DNA of 7,525 nt from Promethearchaeota archaeon (GTDB lineage Archaea > Asgardarchaeota > Lokiarchaeia > Sigynarchaeales > MK-D1), in NCBI GenBank assembly GCA_016839385.1, contig JAEOUK010000145.1, positions 1 through 7,525 on the forward strand, written 5' to 3'. The position numbers and the translations under genes are program-made. A model generated the notes under the pieces. It had not been told where the DNA came from and did not search any database. It saw only the letters and a program-made list of their open reading frames with translations. Of this stretch, positions 1 to 5,064 are shown in pieces. Each line of letters begins with the position of its first letter. Positions within the stretch are counted from its first letter, which is position 1.

Positions 1-260
1 ATCAGATTAAGAAAAGTAACTTGACTAAACTCTCCTTCAGCAGAGTATAATACCAGATCTCCTTTTTGATCGAACCATGTATTATTTTCTTCATTGAAGT
101 AAAAGGTTTTAGTATATGCTTTCTCATCATCTGAGGAACTAAAATAACTGATAACTGATATTAAACCGCCATGTGGATGCTCGATAACTGAAATGTTGTT
201 AATATTCGCGGATTCTTCAGTGAATGGGATTTTAAACCGTTCTAAGTTCCACTTTTCCAT
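1..260 (-). CDS. Unrecognised protein, 5' part only (runs off left edge)
   Basis: An open minus-strand frame begins at an ATG (258-260) and stays open for 86 codons to the window edge, so the 3' end is missing. The protein begins MEKWNLERFKIPF and is rich in acidic and aromatic residues, with alternating short strands (ISVIEHPHGGLISVISYF, KTFYFNEENNTWFD, GDLVLYSAEGEF). This suggests a soluble beta-rich protein. I see no signal peptide, membrane segment or family motif and do not recognise it. The same frame is open upstream as far as the stop of the preceding membrane-protein gene (about 23 codons, reading HLENIQTLFFIEFD just before the ATG), but that stretch has no ATG, GTG or TTG. No clear ribosome binding site precedes the ATG. 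It lies downstream of the membrane-protein gene on the same strand, separated by a T-rich tract. Confidence 0.6.
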   Translation of the reverse strand, partial: MEKWNLERFKIPFTEESANINNISVIEHPHGGLISVISYFSSSDDEKAYTKTFYFNEENNTWFDQKGDLVLYSAEGEFSQVTFLNL

Positions 261-307
261 ATCGAATTCTATGAAGAATAGAGTTTGAATGTTTTCTAAA
301 TGGAGAT

Positions 308-323
308 AAAAAAAAGAAAAAAA
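308..323 (-). terminator. T-rich terminator-like tract after the zinc-ribbon membrane protein
   Basis: Read on the minus strand, this is T7-C-T8, starting 6 bases after the TAA stop of the membrane-protein gene. Runs of T without a required hairpin are the usual intrinsic termination signal of archaeal RNA polymerase. The next gene on the strand starts about 50 bases further on, so it may have its own promoter; that is an inference. Confidence 0.5.
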
Positions 324-329
324 TATAAT

Positions 330-1175
330 TTATTCAAATGTAGCTCCGCAATTAGTGCAGAATTTCGCCCCCGGCATCATCTTCACTCCGCATTTGCTGC
401 AATATCGCTCAGTTTCCGTTGTACTAGATTGTGCTGCATTTGCAAACATTTGATCCATCTTTGGTGATGCAGATGGAGCTCCTGATGGTACTGTTCTAGT
501 GGACGTAAATATCATTATCATTCCATTTGCAACCTTGAATTGGGCTACAATGGTCAATATTGCAACAACTAATGAGATAAGAGATATTATAATTCCAATT
601 GTGTCGGCTGTATCCCATGTATATGGATCATTCCAAAATATGAAACCTAAAATAAAATCAACAAAGGAAATTCCTAAATTAATTATGCCATACATTATAT
701 AGGATTTAACCCCAGTTGAAATCATTTGAAATCCTTCACTTGGTCCTACTTCACTGCCATAAAGCGCGATGTAATTAGCTAAACTTTGCCATGCAAGTAG
801 ATTAAAGACTACAGATAAAATACTACACCCCCACTCAACATAATATCCAACTAGAGGGATGAAACCAAATATTATCCCAACTATACTTACTAGTATTCCT
901 ATGATGAAATATTGGAAAGATTTTACTAAAAAGGGTTGAGGGCTTGCATCTTTTGCCCGTGACAATCTAATAAGCATCATAATCTGGAACACCAACACTG
1001 CTATGGCACCTGCGAGCAAAACAAAACCAATGAACAAAAATAACCCTGGAGCAAAAATACCAATTAATGCAAGTGGAGTACATATAGCTACGATAAGACC
1101 GATTACTAAAGATTTTTTGAAATAATCTCCGTATTCATAAAGATTACGAATAGTCACTTCATTCATTTGACTCAT
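330..1175 (-). CDS. Multi-pass membrane protein with C-terminal zinc ribbon
   Basis: A 281-residue protein with about six hydrophobic segments (roughly residues 22-41, 43-69, 86-108, 113-133, 158-180 and 192-224). A Ser/Ala/Pro-rich linker (about 228-256) leads to a C-terminal zinc ribbon with Cys259, Cys262, Cys273 and Cys276 (CSKCG ... FCTNCG). The ribbon matches the short double-CxxC type common at the ends of archaeal membrane and regulatory proteins; it would sit in the cytoplasm if the linker does. There is no signal peptide or catalytic motif. The layout recalls uncharacterised archaeal membrane families of the DUF996 kind, but I cannot confirm that. ATG at 1173-1175 is chosen because AAGGAG lies 8 bases upstream. 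It follows the tRNA-His gene with a 187-bp gap and probably has its own promoter. Function unknown. Confidence 0.85.
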   Translation of the reverse strand: MSQMNEVTIRNLYEYGDYFKKSLVIGLIVAICTPLALIGIFAPGLFLFIGFVLLAGAIAVLVFQIMMLIRLSRAKDASPQPFLVKSFQYFIIGILVSIVGIIFGFIPLVGYYVEWGCSILSVVFNLLAWQSLANYIALYGSEVGPSEGFQMISTGVKSYIMYGIINLGISFVDFILGFIFWNDPYTWDTADTIGIIISLISLVVAILTIVAQFKVANGMIMIFTSTRTVPSGAPSASPKMDQMFANAAQSSTTETERYCSKCGVKMMPGAKFCTNCGATFE

Positions 1176-1183
1176 ATTGCTAT

Positions 1184-1189
1184 CTCCTT
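1184..1189 (-). promoter_or_regulatory. Ribosome binding site of the zinc-ribbon membrane protein
   Basis: AAGGAG on the minus strand, 8 bases before the ATG at 1175. It is one of the strongest Shine-Dalgarno matches in the window and fixes this start. Confidence 0.7.
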
Positions 1190-1240
1190 ATTAAACTCCC
1201 TAAAGAAGTCTGATAGTGTATTGGTGTGTATCCTATTAAA

Positions 1241-1264
1241 CCTAACTGATAGGGTCTAGTTAGG
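1241..1264. repeat. 7-bp inverted repeat upstream of the membrane-protein gene
   Basis: CCTAACT (1241-1247) and AGTTAGG (1258-1264) are perfect inverted arms around a 10-base centre, extendable by one G-T pair. The element lies about 66 bp upstream of the membrane-protein ATG and about 100 bp downstream of tRNA-His on the minus strand. A TTTAATA stretch, which could serve as a weak TATA element, directly adjoins it on the membrane-gene side. It could be an operator or a small RNA hairpin; there is no adjoining T-run, so a bacterial-type terminator is unlikely. Confidence 0.4.
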
Positions 1265-1334
1265 AGAAATGAATGTGAATGCCTATTTTAATGTTTAATT
1301 ACGGAATTCTGTGGATTCTAGCGCAATTATTGGA

Positions 1335-1361
1335 ATGAAAAATTCGGATGAAAAATTAAAA
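1335..1361 (-). terminator. T-rich terminator-like tracts after tRNA-His
   Basis: Directly after the encoded CCA of tRNA-His the minus strand reads GTTTTAATTTTTCAT, and a second TTTTT follows 13 bases later. The two T5 tracts sit in a 10-bp direct repeat (ATGAAAAATT on the plus strand at 1335-1344 and 1348-1357). Such T-clusters are typical archaeal terminators. Placed here they would end the ribosomal protein-rpoN-tRNA transcript. Confidence 0.5.
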
Positions 1362-1362
1362 C

Positions 1363-1436
1363 TGGTGCCGGTAGAGGGAATTGAACCCCCGTTAACGGAT
1401 TCACAGTCCGTGCGCCTACCACTAGCAGATACCGGC
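1363..1436 (-). tRNA. tRNA-His (anticodon GTG), CCA encoded
   Basis: A complete cloverleaf on the minus strand. The acceptor stem GCCGGTA pairs with TACCGGC without mismatch. The D arm is TGC/GCG around TAGTGGTAG. The anticodon stem ACGGA/TCCGT closes the loop CTGTGAA with anticodon GTG at 1404-1402. The variable loop is TAAC, and the T arm GGGGG/CCCTC closes TTCAATT (one G-U pair). Position 73 is A (1366), followed by encoded CCA (1365-1363). There is no intron. The base before the acceptor (1437) reads T on the minus strand, so the G-1 usual for archaeal and bacterial tRNA-His is not encoded, and C73 is absent. Bases 8-9 are TC, as I recall for eukaryotic tRNA-His. It lies 25 bp after the rpoN stop with no clear TATA box at the right distance, so it is probably cut from the rpoN transcript. 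Confidence 0.95.
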
Positions 1437-1461
1437 ATTAGCTGAAAAATAATGGAAAATC

Positions 1462-1662
1462 TCACTGTAACCGGTTGTATTCTAACAGATCGTCTATCAA
1501 ATTCACATGGGAAACAAGCATCCTCTTACAACAGAAACGAGTAATTCCTAATTTCTTGAAGATTTCTTTCGCTTTTATGCCCTCAGCTTCCATTCTTATA
1601 TAATCTTCGAACTTATCGGCGATTAATTTACCGCAAGTGAAGCATCGAATTGGTATAATCAT
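1462..1662 (-). CDS. rpoN: DNA-directed RNA polymerase subunit N (Rpo10/Rpb10)
   Basis: A 66-residue protein of the usual length for archaeal RpoN, the counterpart of eukaryotic Rpb10. This small zinc-bundle subunit sits on the Rpo3/Rpo11 assembly platform. The family hallmarks are all present: MIIPIRCFTCGK at the N-terminus (Cys7, Cys10), the central KLGITRFCCKRM with the adjacent Cys44-Cys45 pair that completes the zinc site, and the SHVNLIDDLLEYN tail. The ATG at 1660-1662 follows a run of A and a GAGG 8 bases upstream (1671-1674). It is the last protein gene of the ribosomal cluster, 106 bp after eS28, and tRNA-His follows 25 bp later. The spacer before it contains a fragment of a second, diverged rpoN (see 1689-1742). 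This copy looks intact and functional. Confidence 0.97.
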   Translation of the reverse strand: MIIPIRCFTCGKLIADKFEDYIRMEAEGIKAKEIFKKLGITRFCCKRMLVSHVNLIDDLLEYNRLQ

Positions 1663-1670
1663 TTTTTTTT

Positions 1671-1674
1671 CCTC
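1671..1674 (-). promoter_or_regulatory. Ribosome binding site of rpoN
   Basis: GAGG on the minus strand, followed by eight A residues and then the rpoN ATG, giving 8-base spacing. It separates the intact rpoN from the rpoN relic just upstream. Confidence 0.6.
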
Positions 1675-1688
1675 AATTTTGTTTTGGT

Positions 1689-1742
1689 TTATTTGCAGCA
1701 GAACCGTGTAATGCCCAATTTCTCGAATATTTCTTTAGCTTA
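1689..1742 (-). pseudogene. Relic of a second rpoN (16 codons)
   Basis: In the eS28-rpoN spacer the minus strand from 1739 to 1692 translates as AKEIFEKLGITRFCCK, bounded on both sides by in-frame TAA codons (1742-1740 and 1691-1689). This matches residues 31-46 of the intact RpoN just downstream, including the zinc-binding CysCys pair, with a single substitution (Lys36 to Glu). At DNA level the two stretches differ at 10 of 48 bases. Nine of these are silent third-position changes, so this is not a recent tandem duplication. It is a piece of an rpoN that diverged as a working gene before being broken. Upstream codons (IEKIK before the stop) might be a faint continuation of the MEAEGIK region; that is doubtful. 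It cannot encode a functional subunit. Confidence 0.85.
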
Positions 1743-1768
1743 TTTTATTTTCTCTATATTTATTAGTA

Positions 1769-2011
1769 TCACTTTCGGATTTTTTTTGCTTCTCGCTCAG
1801 ATTCCTTCAAGACTAAGACGTCGTGCAATCTGACGGGACCTTTTATATTTCGTGTCAAGATACGATTCTTATCTTTACCATCGAGAATACGTACCTTAGC
1901 TTGCAGTATTTCTCCAGTAAGTCCTGTTCTACCGAGAATACTAATTACTTCAGCGTGACAGGAGCTATCGTCCTCGTCATCTCTATCCTTCCCCTTTCTA
2001 CGTGAACTCAA
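1769..2011 (-). CDS. rps28e: Small ribosomal subunit protein eS28
   Basis: An 80-residue eS28, a small OB-fold protein of the 30S subunit found only in archaea and eukaryotes. It lies near the mRNA exit channel and the decoding region. Family motifs are clear: GRTGLTGE (residues 27-34), [18 protein letters not shown] (51-68) and the signature tail [13 protein letters not shown] (68-80). The N-terminus carries a charged extension ([16 protein letters not shown]) before the conserved core. The start is TTG at 2009-2011. I accept it because GAGGT lies 7 bases upstream, overlapping the L7Ae stop, and there is no in-frame ATG before the conserved core. Only 10 bp separate it from L7Ae, so the two are co-transcribed and probably translationally coupled. 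L7Ae next to eS28 is a common archaeal arrangement. Confidence 0.96.
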   Translation of the reverse strand: MSSRRKGKDRDDEDDSSCHAEVISILGRTGLTGEILQAKVRILDGKDKNRILTRNIKGPVRLHDVLVLKESEREAKKIRK

Positions 2012-2017
2012 TTCAGA

Positions 2018-2023
2018 TACCTC
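2018..2023 (-). promoter_or_regulatory. Ribosome binding site of eS28, overlapping the L7Ae stop codon
   Basis: The minus strand reads GAGGTA; its first bases are within the TGA stop of L7Ae (2024-2022). Spacing to the TTG at 2011 is right for initiation. It is the evidence that decides the unusual TTG start of eS28, and it suggests that translation of the two genes is coupled. Confidence 0.65.
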
Positions 2024-2393
2024 ATTTCTTCAAGGTTTTGACTTTTGATGCAATATCCTTCAAAGTCGCTTCTTGCTCTTTTGGAACGTTAACGACTGCA
2101 ATAGCTGAGCAACCAACCGAAAGCTCTGCTGCTTTTCCAAGATCATCTTTAGTATCGACATAGACATAAGGAACATTTTTTTCATCACAGATTATTGGTA
2201 AATGAAATACCACCTGTGGTGGGTCGACGTCTCCAGCTAAAACTACAAGTTTTGCTCTTTGTCTCTCTACATTCTTGGTCGTTTCGTTCACACCCTTTCG
2301 GATGTTTCTTTTATCTAATTTCACTACATCAGTTACAAATTTTGCAACTTTTTTCTTTAATTCATCAGGAACTTCGAAATTTACATAACTCAT
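2022..2393 (-). CDS. rpl7ae: Large ribosomal subunit protein eL8 / L7Ae
   Basis: A 123-residue L7Ae, the kink-turn RNA-binding protein. In archaea it is shared by the large ribosomal subunit, box C/D and H/ACA guide RNPs, and RNase P. The RNA-contact motif KGVNETTK is at residues 33-40. It is followed by the family block [10 protein letters not shown] (49-58), [15 protein letters not shown] (65-79) and GCSAIAVVN (94-102). Length is typical and the protein looks complete. The ATG at 2391-2393 has GAGGT 7 bases upstream. It is 73 bp downstream of eL24 and 10 bp before eS28. Its leader could fold a small hairpin over the ribosome binding site (2401-2413). L7Ae has been reported to repress its own mRNA in some archaea through a kink-turn in the leader, so this leader deserves attention, though no canonical kink-turn is evident. 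Confidence 0.97.
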   Translation of the reverse strand: MSYVNFEVPDELKKKVAKFVTDVVKLDKRNIRKGVNETTKNVERQRAKLVVLAGDVDPPQVVFHLPIICDEKNVPYVYVDTKDDLGKAAELSVGCSAIAVVNVPKEQEATLKDIASKVKTLKK

Positions 2394-2400
2394 TTATTTT

Positions 2401-2413
2401 ACCTCATTCAGGT
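2401..2413 (-). promoter_or_regulatory. L7Ae ribosome binding site inside a small inverted repeat
   Basis: On the minus strand ACCT-GAATG-AGGT forms 4-bp arms around a 5-base loop, and GAGGT (2405-2401), the Shine-Dalgarno of L7Ae, lies in its 3' side. The loop region has the tandem CTGA-ATGA pattern reminiscent of L7Ae-binding box D/box C elements. With only four pairs it is weak, and regulation is an inference. Confidence 0.35.
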
Positions 2414-2466
2414 TGTTTGATATTTACCTTCATTATTCATGGGCGGTACTTCATGGATAAGTAGGG

Positions 2467-2649
2467 TTATTTCTGTCCGTAGTATTTAGTCCAACGGATT
2501 TTCCGCGGATTTTTTTTGTATTCAATTCTGTACACTCTGCACTTCTTTGTACAGAAATTCAACACAGAGCCATCGTTCTTTACATAGGTTATACCTTGAC
2601 CGGGCTGAATTGTTTTACCACAAAAACTGCATGTTCTGACTTTAACCAT
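2467..2649 (-). CDS. rpl24e: Large ribosomal subunit protein eL24
   Basis: A 60-residue eL24, a zinc-binding protein of the archaeal/eukaryotic large subunit. In the ribosome the family contributes a bridge to the small subunit. The zinc site is complete: Cys7 and Cys10 in CSFCGK, Cys33 and Cys37 in FCTKKC. Between them is the expected IQPGQGITYVKNDGSVLNF segment, and RKIRWTKYY ends the protein. Length matches archaeal eL24, shorter than the eukaryotic form, which has a C-terminal extension. The ATG at 2647-2649 follows a strong AAGGAG and lies 13 bp after the eS6 stop, so the two are co-transcribed. In many archaea eL24 comes after L7Ae and eS28; here it precedes them and sits behind eS6. 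Confidence 0.97.
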   Translation of the reverse strand: MVKVRTCSFCGKTIQPGQGITYVKNDGSVLNFCTKKCRVYRIEYKKNPRKIRWTKYYGQK

Positions 2650-2654
2650 TTAAA

Positions 2655-2661
2655 TCTCCTT
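2655..2661 (-). promoter_or_regulatory. Ribosome binding site of eL24
   Basis: The minus strand reads AAGGAGA between the TAG stop of eS6 and the eL24 ATG. It is a near-perfect Shine-Dalgarno that fills most of the 13-bp gap and supports co-transcription. Confidence 0.65.
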
Positions 2662-2662
2662 C

Positions 2663-3064
2663 CTAATCTCCTGTTTCTTCTGTTTCGTCGAACAATTTCG
2701 TCTTTCCCATCTTTAGGACAACCATATTTATCTGCTTCATGTCGTCCGTAATTTCTGATCCGCGAACTACTTTACGTTTTTTCTCGCCTTTTCTCTTAGG
2801 ATGATATCCAGGACCCTTGGATAATAACAATTTCTTCTTTACAGGTCCATGAACATGCGGTTTCATGGGAATTCCACTCATATCAGATCCACCGGTTATT
2901 TTAAGGGTATATCCTGGAAGCCCTATCAATCCTCCATTAATTTCCTCACCTATCACCTTTCCGACAAGTGGATCAATTTTCTGGAGTTGAATAACCTTGG
3001 TCTTGCCTTTACCAACACCTTCGGTTCCAGATATGTTTAATTTGTATAGCTGTTCTTCACTCAT
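2663..3064 (-). CDS. rps6e: Small ribosomal subunit protein eS6
   Basis: A 133-residue eS6, a small-subunit protein of archaea and eukaryotes. The hallmark stretch is intact: IGLPGYTLKITGGSDMSG (residues 47-64), then PMKPHVHGP, the basic KGPGYHPKRKGEKKRK (83-98) and VRGSEITDDMKQINMVV. The long phosphorylated C-terminal tail of eukaryotic eS6 is absent, as usual in archaea; an acidic tail (DETEETGD) ends the protein. I take ATG at 3062-3064 as the start. A GTG three codons upstream (3071-3073) would give MIS before it, but neither has a Shine-Dalgarno, so the gene may start near its transcript's 5' end. It lies 151 bp after infB, in whose spacer repeated motifs and a TATA-like stretch suggest a separate promoter driving eS6 to tRNA-His. 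Confidence 0.96.
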   Translation of the reverse strand: MSEEQLYKLNISGTEGVGKGKTKVIQLQKIDPLVGKVIGEEINGGLIGLPGYTLKITGGSDMSGIPMKPHVHGPVKKKLLLSKGPGYHPKRKGEKKRKVVRGSEITDDMKQINMVVLKMGKTKLFDETEETGD

Positions 3065-3070
3065 ACTAAT

Positions 3071-3115
3071 CACTAATCATTATGAAGATGGAAAAATCCA
3101 CTACTCATTATGAAG
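3071..3115 (-). repeat. 17-bp direct repeat upstream of eS6
   Basis: On the plus strand CACTAATCATTATGAAG (3071-3087) and CACTACTCATTATGAAG (3099-3115) are direct copies with one mismatch, 28 bp apart. A shorter third copy of the core ATTATGAAG is at 3177-3185. The first copy is 6 bases from the eS6 ATG. All three lie in the 151-bp infB-eS6 spacer, where a promoter for the ribosomal protein cluster would be expected. Confidence 0.7.
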
Positions 3116-3137
3116 TAATTATGTTCCTATAATCCGT

Positions 3138-3150
3138 AAATTAAAAATTT
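3138..3150 (-). promoter_or_regulatory. TATA-like element, possible promoter of the eS6-tRNA-His transcript
   Basis: The minus strand reads AAATTTTTAATTT, the most AT-rich TATA-like stretch between infB and eS6. Initiation about 25-27 bases downstream would put the transcript start near 3112, within the direct repeat region, leaving a leader of roughly 45-50 bases. It is a weak match, inferred from position and composition only. Confidence 0.3.
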
Positions 3151-3215
3151 TGTGCAATTTGGGTGAGAAATTAATGATTATGAAGGTTTGGTCAAGAGAA
3201 ATCGCTTTGAGGATC

Positions 3216-5018
3216 TTATAATCCCCAATAAGGTGAATATTTCTTTCTCATACATTTGATATATTCACGCATAAGTACGATTTCTTCCTCGCTGAGCTCA
3301 TCTCTGAATCGACCATTATATGTGCGCACATGAGACTCGGGAACGTAAATGTATATCTTGTCTTCGACTTTCAAATTACGCCCAATTGTCGCATTTTTTA
3401 TGGATACAGCGACTTCCATTCCTTTTGTGGCTTCTTTAATAGTTTGATTGTTTTCCTGTATTTGATGAAGTCGACCTACAAACTGTCCATCTTGATTCAC
3501 TAAACGAGTTTTTGGAGTGATTTTTCCCGCTAGTACTTTCACTCCAGCAACTGCTGGATCAGATTTACGAAATACATAATCCGGTATAATTTCGAATTTA
3601 CCAGGGGGAACTAAATCCGAAAATTCTTTCAATACATCTTCCTCCTTTCGTTTATCTCGATATTCCACAAATTCTTCCATCAATCGATAAATTACATCAT
3701 TTGTAAATATCCGAATCCCTTGATCGTTTGAAGCATCAGTAGCATCCTTTAAAATCGGCACATTAAAACCTAGAACAACAGCATTATATGGATCATCCTC
3801 TCTTACTGCAACTGCTTCCATAATGTCTCGTTTAGATATTGGACCAACTCGGGCGGTTCGAATCTTAACTTCATTTTCTTTGAATAAGGTTACAATTGCT
3901 TCTAAGGATCCCAGTGTGTCTGCCTTAAGAATGACTCCCTCATCTTCTGTCTCAATTTGAATCTCTCCTAACTCTTCTTCAATATCTTGATATATTTGTT
4001 CAATATCTTCGTTTTCCAATACGCTTCGCAGAGGTGCTCCCGCTACCACATTTTCAATATTAGGAGCAAGCATCTTGATACCTGCAGCTGCATATGCTTC
4101 ATTAATTTGAAGGAACTTGCTTTCAGGATCTCGAATCTCGTCCAATTCGTTGGGAGTCATAATAGCTCGAACTTTAGTTTTTACGGCGTGGGGAATTCCT
4201 CCAATAACAATTCTTTGGTTTTTTTTCAGAATTCCATCATATATAAGACAATCTAAACTAATTCCTAAATGAGAGTCTTGTTTTACTTCCAATACTACTC
4301 CTTTTGCAGGACCTTCAGTAAATCTAATGCGTTTTTGTAAATATTGTTGCACCAATCCAATCAAAACCATCAACAGAGTCGGAATTCCCTCCCCTGTTTT
4401 AGCACTGGTAGGAACAATTGCAATATTTTTTGTAAAATCTTGAATTCTATCATACCTCTCACATCCAGGAAATCCTTCCTCGATAAAATCCCCCACAAGT
4501 CGATAAATTCGCATATCCAAGTCTTGTTGGACATAATCTGCTTGAGCTTTGAAGGTCGTCATAAAATCGGCTTTTTCAATACTCTTCCATCCATGAAGAA
4601 GATCAATCTTATTTGCTGCAATGATAAATGGAACTTTACGTTCTTTTAATATCCGGACAGATTCCCAAGTAATTGGCATGGTTCCTGCGGTTACATCCAC
4701 AACTAAGATTGCAATATCTGCTACAGCTCCTCCTCTTCTTCGTAAATTCATGAATGCCGCGTGTCCTGGAGTATCTACAACTAAAAGTCCAGGGATATTT
4801 ATTTTCATTTTTGCATATTGTGGACCACAGAAATCCAAAATGTTTTTGATCGGGAAAAAGGATGCTCCGATATGCTGTGTAATCCCGGCAGCTTCACGTT
4901 TTTGGACTAAAGTACCTCTAACATAATCTAAAAGAGAAGTTTTTCCGTGATCAATATGCCCAAGAATAGTTGCAATCGGTTGCCTGATTTTTTGAGTTTC
5001 CGGATTTTTTTCAGACAT
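3216..5018 (-). CDS. infB: Translation initiation factor aIF5B (IF-2 type GTPase)
   Basis: A 600-residue aIF5B, the translational GTPase that promotes ribosomal subunit joining and initiator tRNA placement. Length is typical for archaea, without the long eukaryotic N-terminal extension or an intein. GTPase motifs: G1 GHIDHGKT (20-27), switch I GITQHIG with Thr47, G3 DTPGH (82-86), G4 NKID (136-139), G5 SAK (205-207). Domains II and III follow (about 235-460), then domain IV (SDPAVAGVKVLAGKITPKTRLV), which in the family binds the initiator tRNA acceptor end. The segment after G3 reads GTMPITWES where I expect a GFxPQTxE-like motif. The ATG at 5016-5018 has AAGGT 9 bases upstream. It is 46 bp downstream of the hydrolase on the same strand and 151 bp before eS6. 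Confidence 0.97.
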   Translation of the reverse strand: MSEKNPETQKIRQPIATILGHIDHGKTSLLDYVRGTLVQKREAAGITQHIGASFFPIKNILDFCGPQYAKMKINIPGLLVVDTPGHAAFMNLRRRGGAVADIAILVVDVTAGTMPITWESVRILKERKVPFIIAANKIDLLHGWKSIEKADFMTTFKAQADYVQQDLDMRIYRLVGDFIEEGFPGCERYDRIQDFTKNIAIVPTSAKTGEGIPTLLMVLIGLVQQYLQKRIRFTEGPAKGVVLEVKQDSHLGISLDCLIYDGILKKNQRIVIGGIPHAVKTKVRAIMTPNELDEIRDPESKFLQINEAYAAAGIKMLAPNIENVVAGAPLRSVLENEDIEQIYQDIEEELGEIQIETEDEGVILKADTLGSLEAIVTLFKENEVKIRTARVGPISKRDIMEAVAVREDDPYNAVVLGFNVPILKDATDASNDQGIRIFTNDVIYRLMEEFVEYRDKRKEEDVLKEFSDLVPPGKFEIIPDYVFRKSDPAVAGVKVLAGKITPKTRLVNQDGQFVGRLHQIQENNQTIKEATKGMEVAVSIKNATIGRNLKVEDKIYIYVPESHVRTYNGRFRDELSEEEIVLMREYIKCMRKKYSPYWGL

Positions 5019-5064
5019 TTTCGTGTTACCTTGGACTCATCATAGGATTAGTACTATTTTGAGT

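Noticed and set aside
499..702. Plus-strand open frame of 67 codons opposite the membrane-protein gene
   Set aside because: It lies wholly antisense to the multi-span membrane protein, has no family motif or ribosome binding site, and its sequence reflects the reverse complement of hydrophobic codons.
1175..1362. Possible small gene or RNA between tRNA-His and the membrane protein
   Set aside because: Only very short frames such as MNVNAYFNV on the plus strand; apart from the inverted repeat and the T-rich tract I see no structure or coding signal.
2205..2224. Palindrome-like CCACC-TGT-GGTGG
   Set aside because: It sits in the conserved L7Ae coding region (Asp-Pro-Pro-Gln-Val-Val codons) and is explained by codon content; no reason to call it regulatory.
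2195..2464. Plus-strand open frame of 89 codons across L7Ae and its leader
   Set aside because: Antisense to well-identified L7Ae coding sequence and low-complexity in composition; no support as a gene.
3987..4926. Three plus-strand open frames (3987-4256, 4344-4649, 4621-4926) inside infB
   Set aside because: All are antisense to conserved aIF5B domains, with no recognisable motif or start signals.
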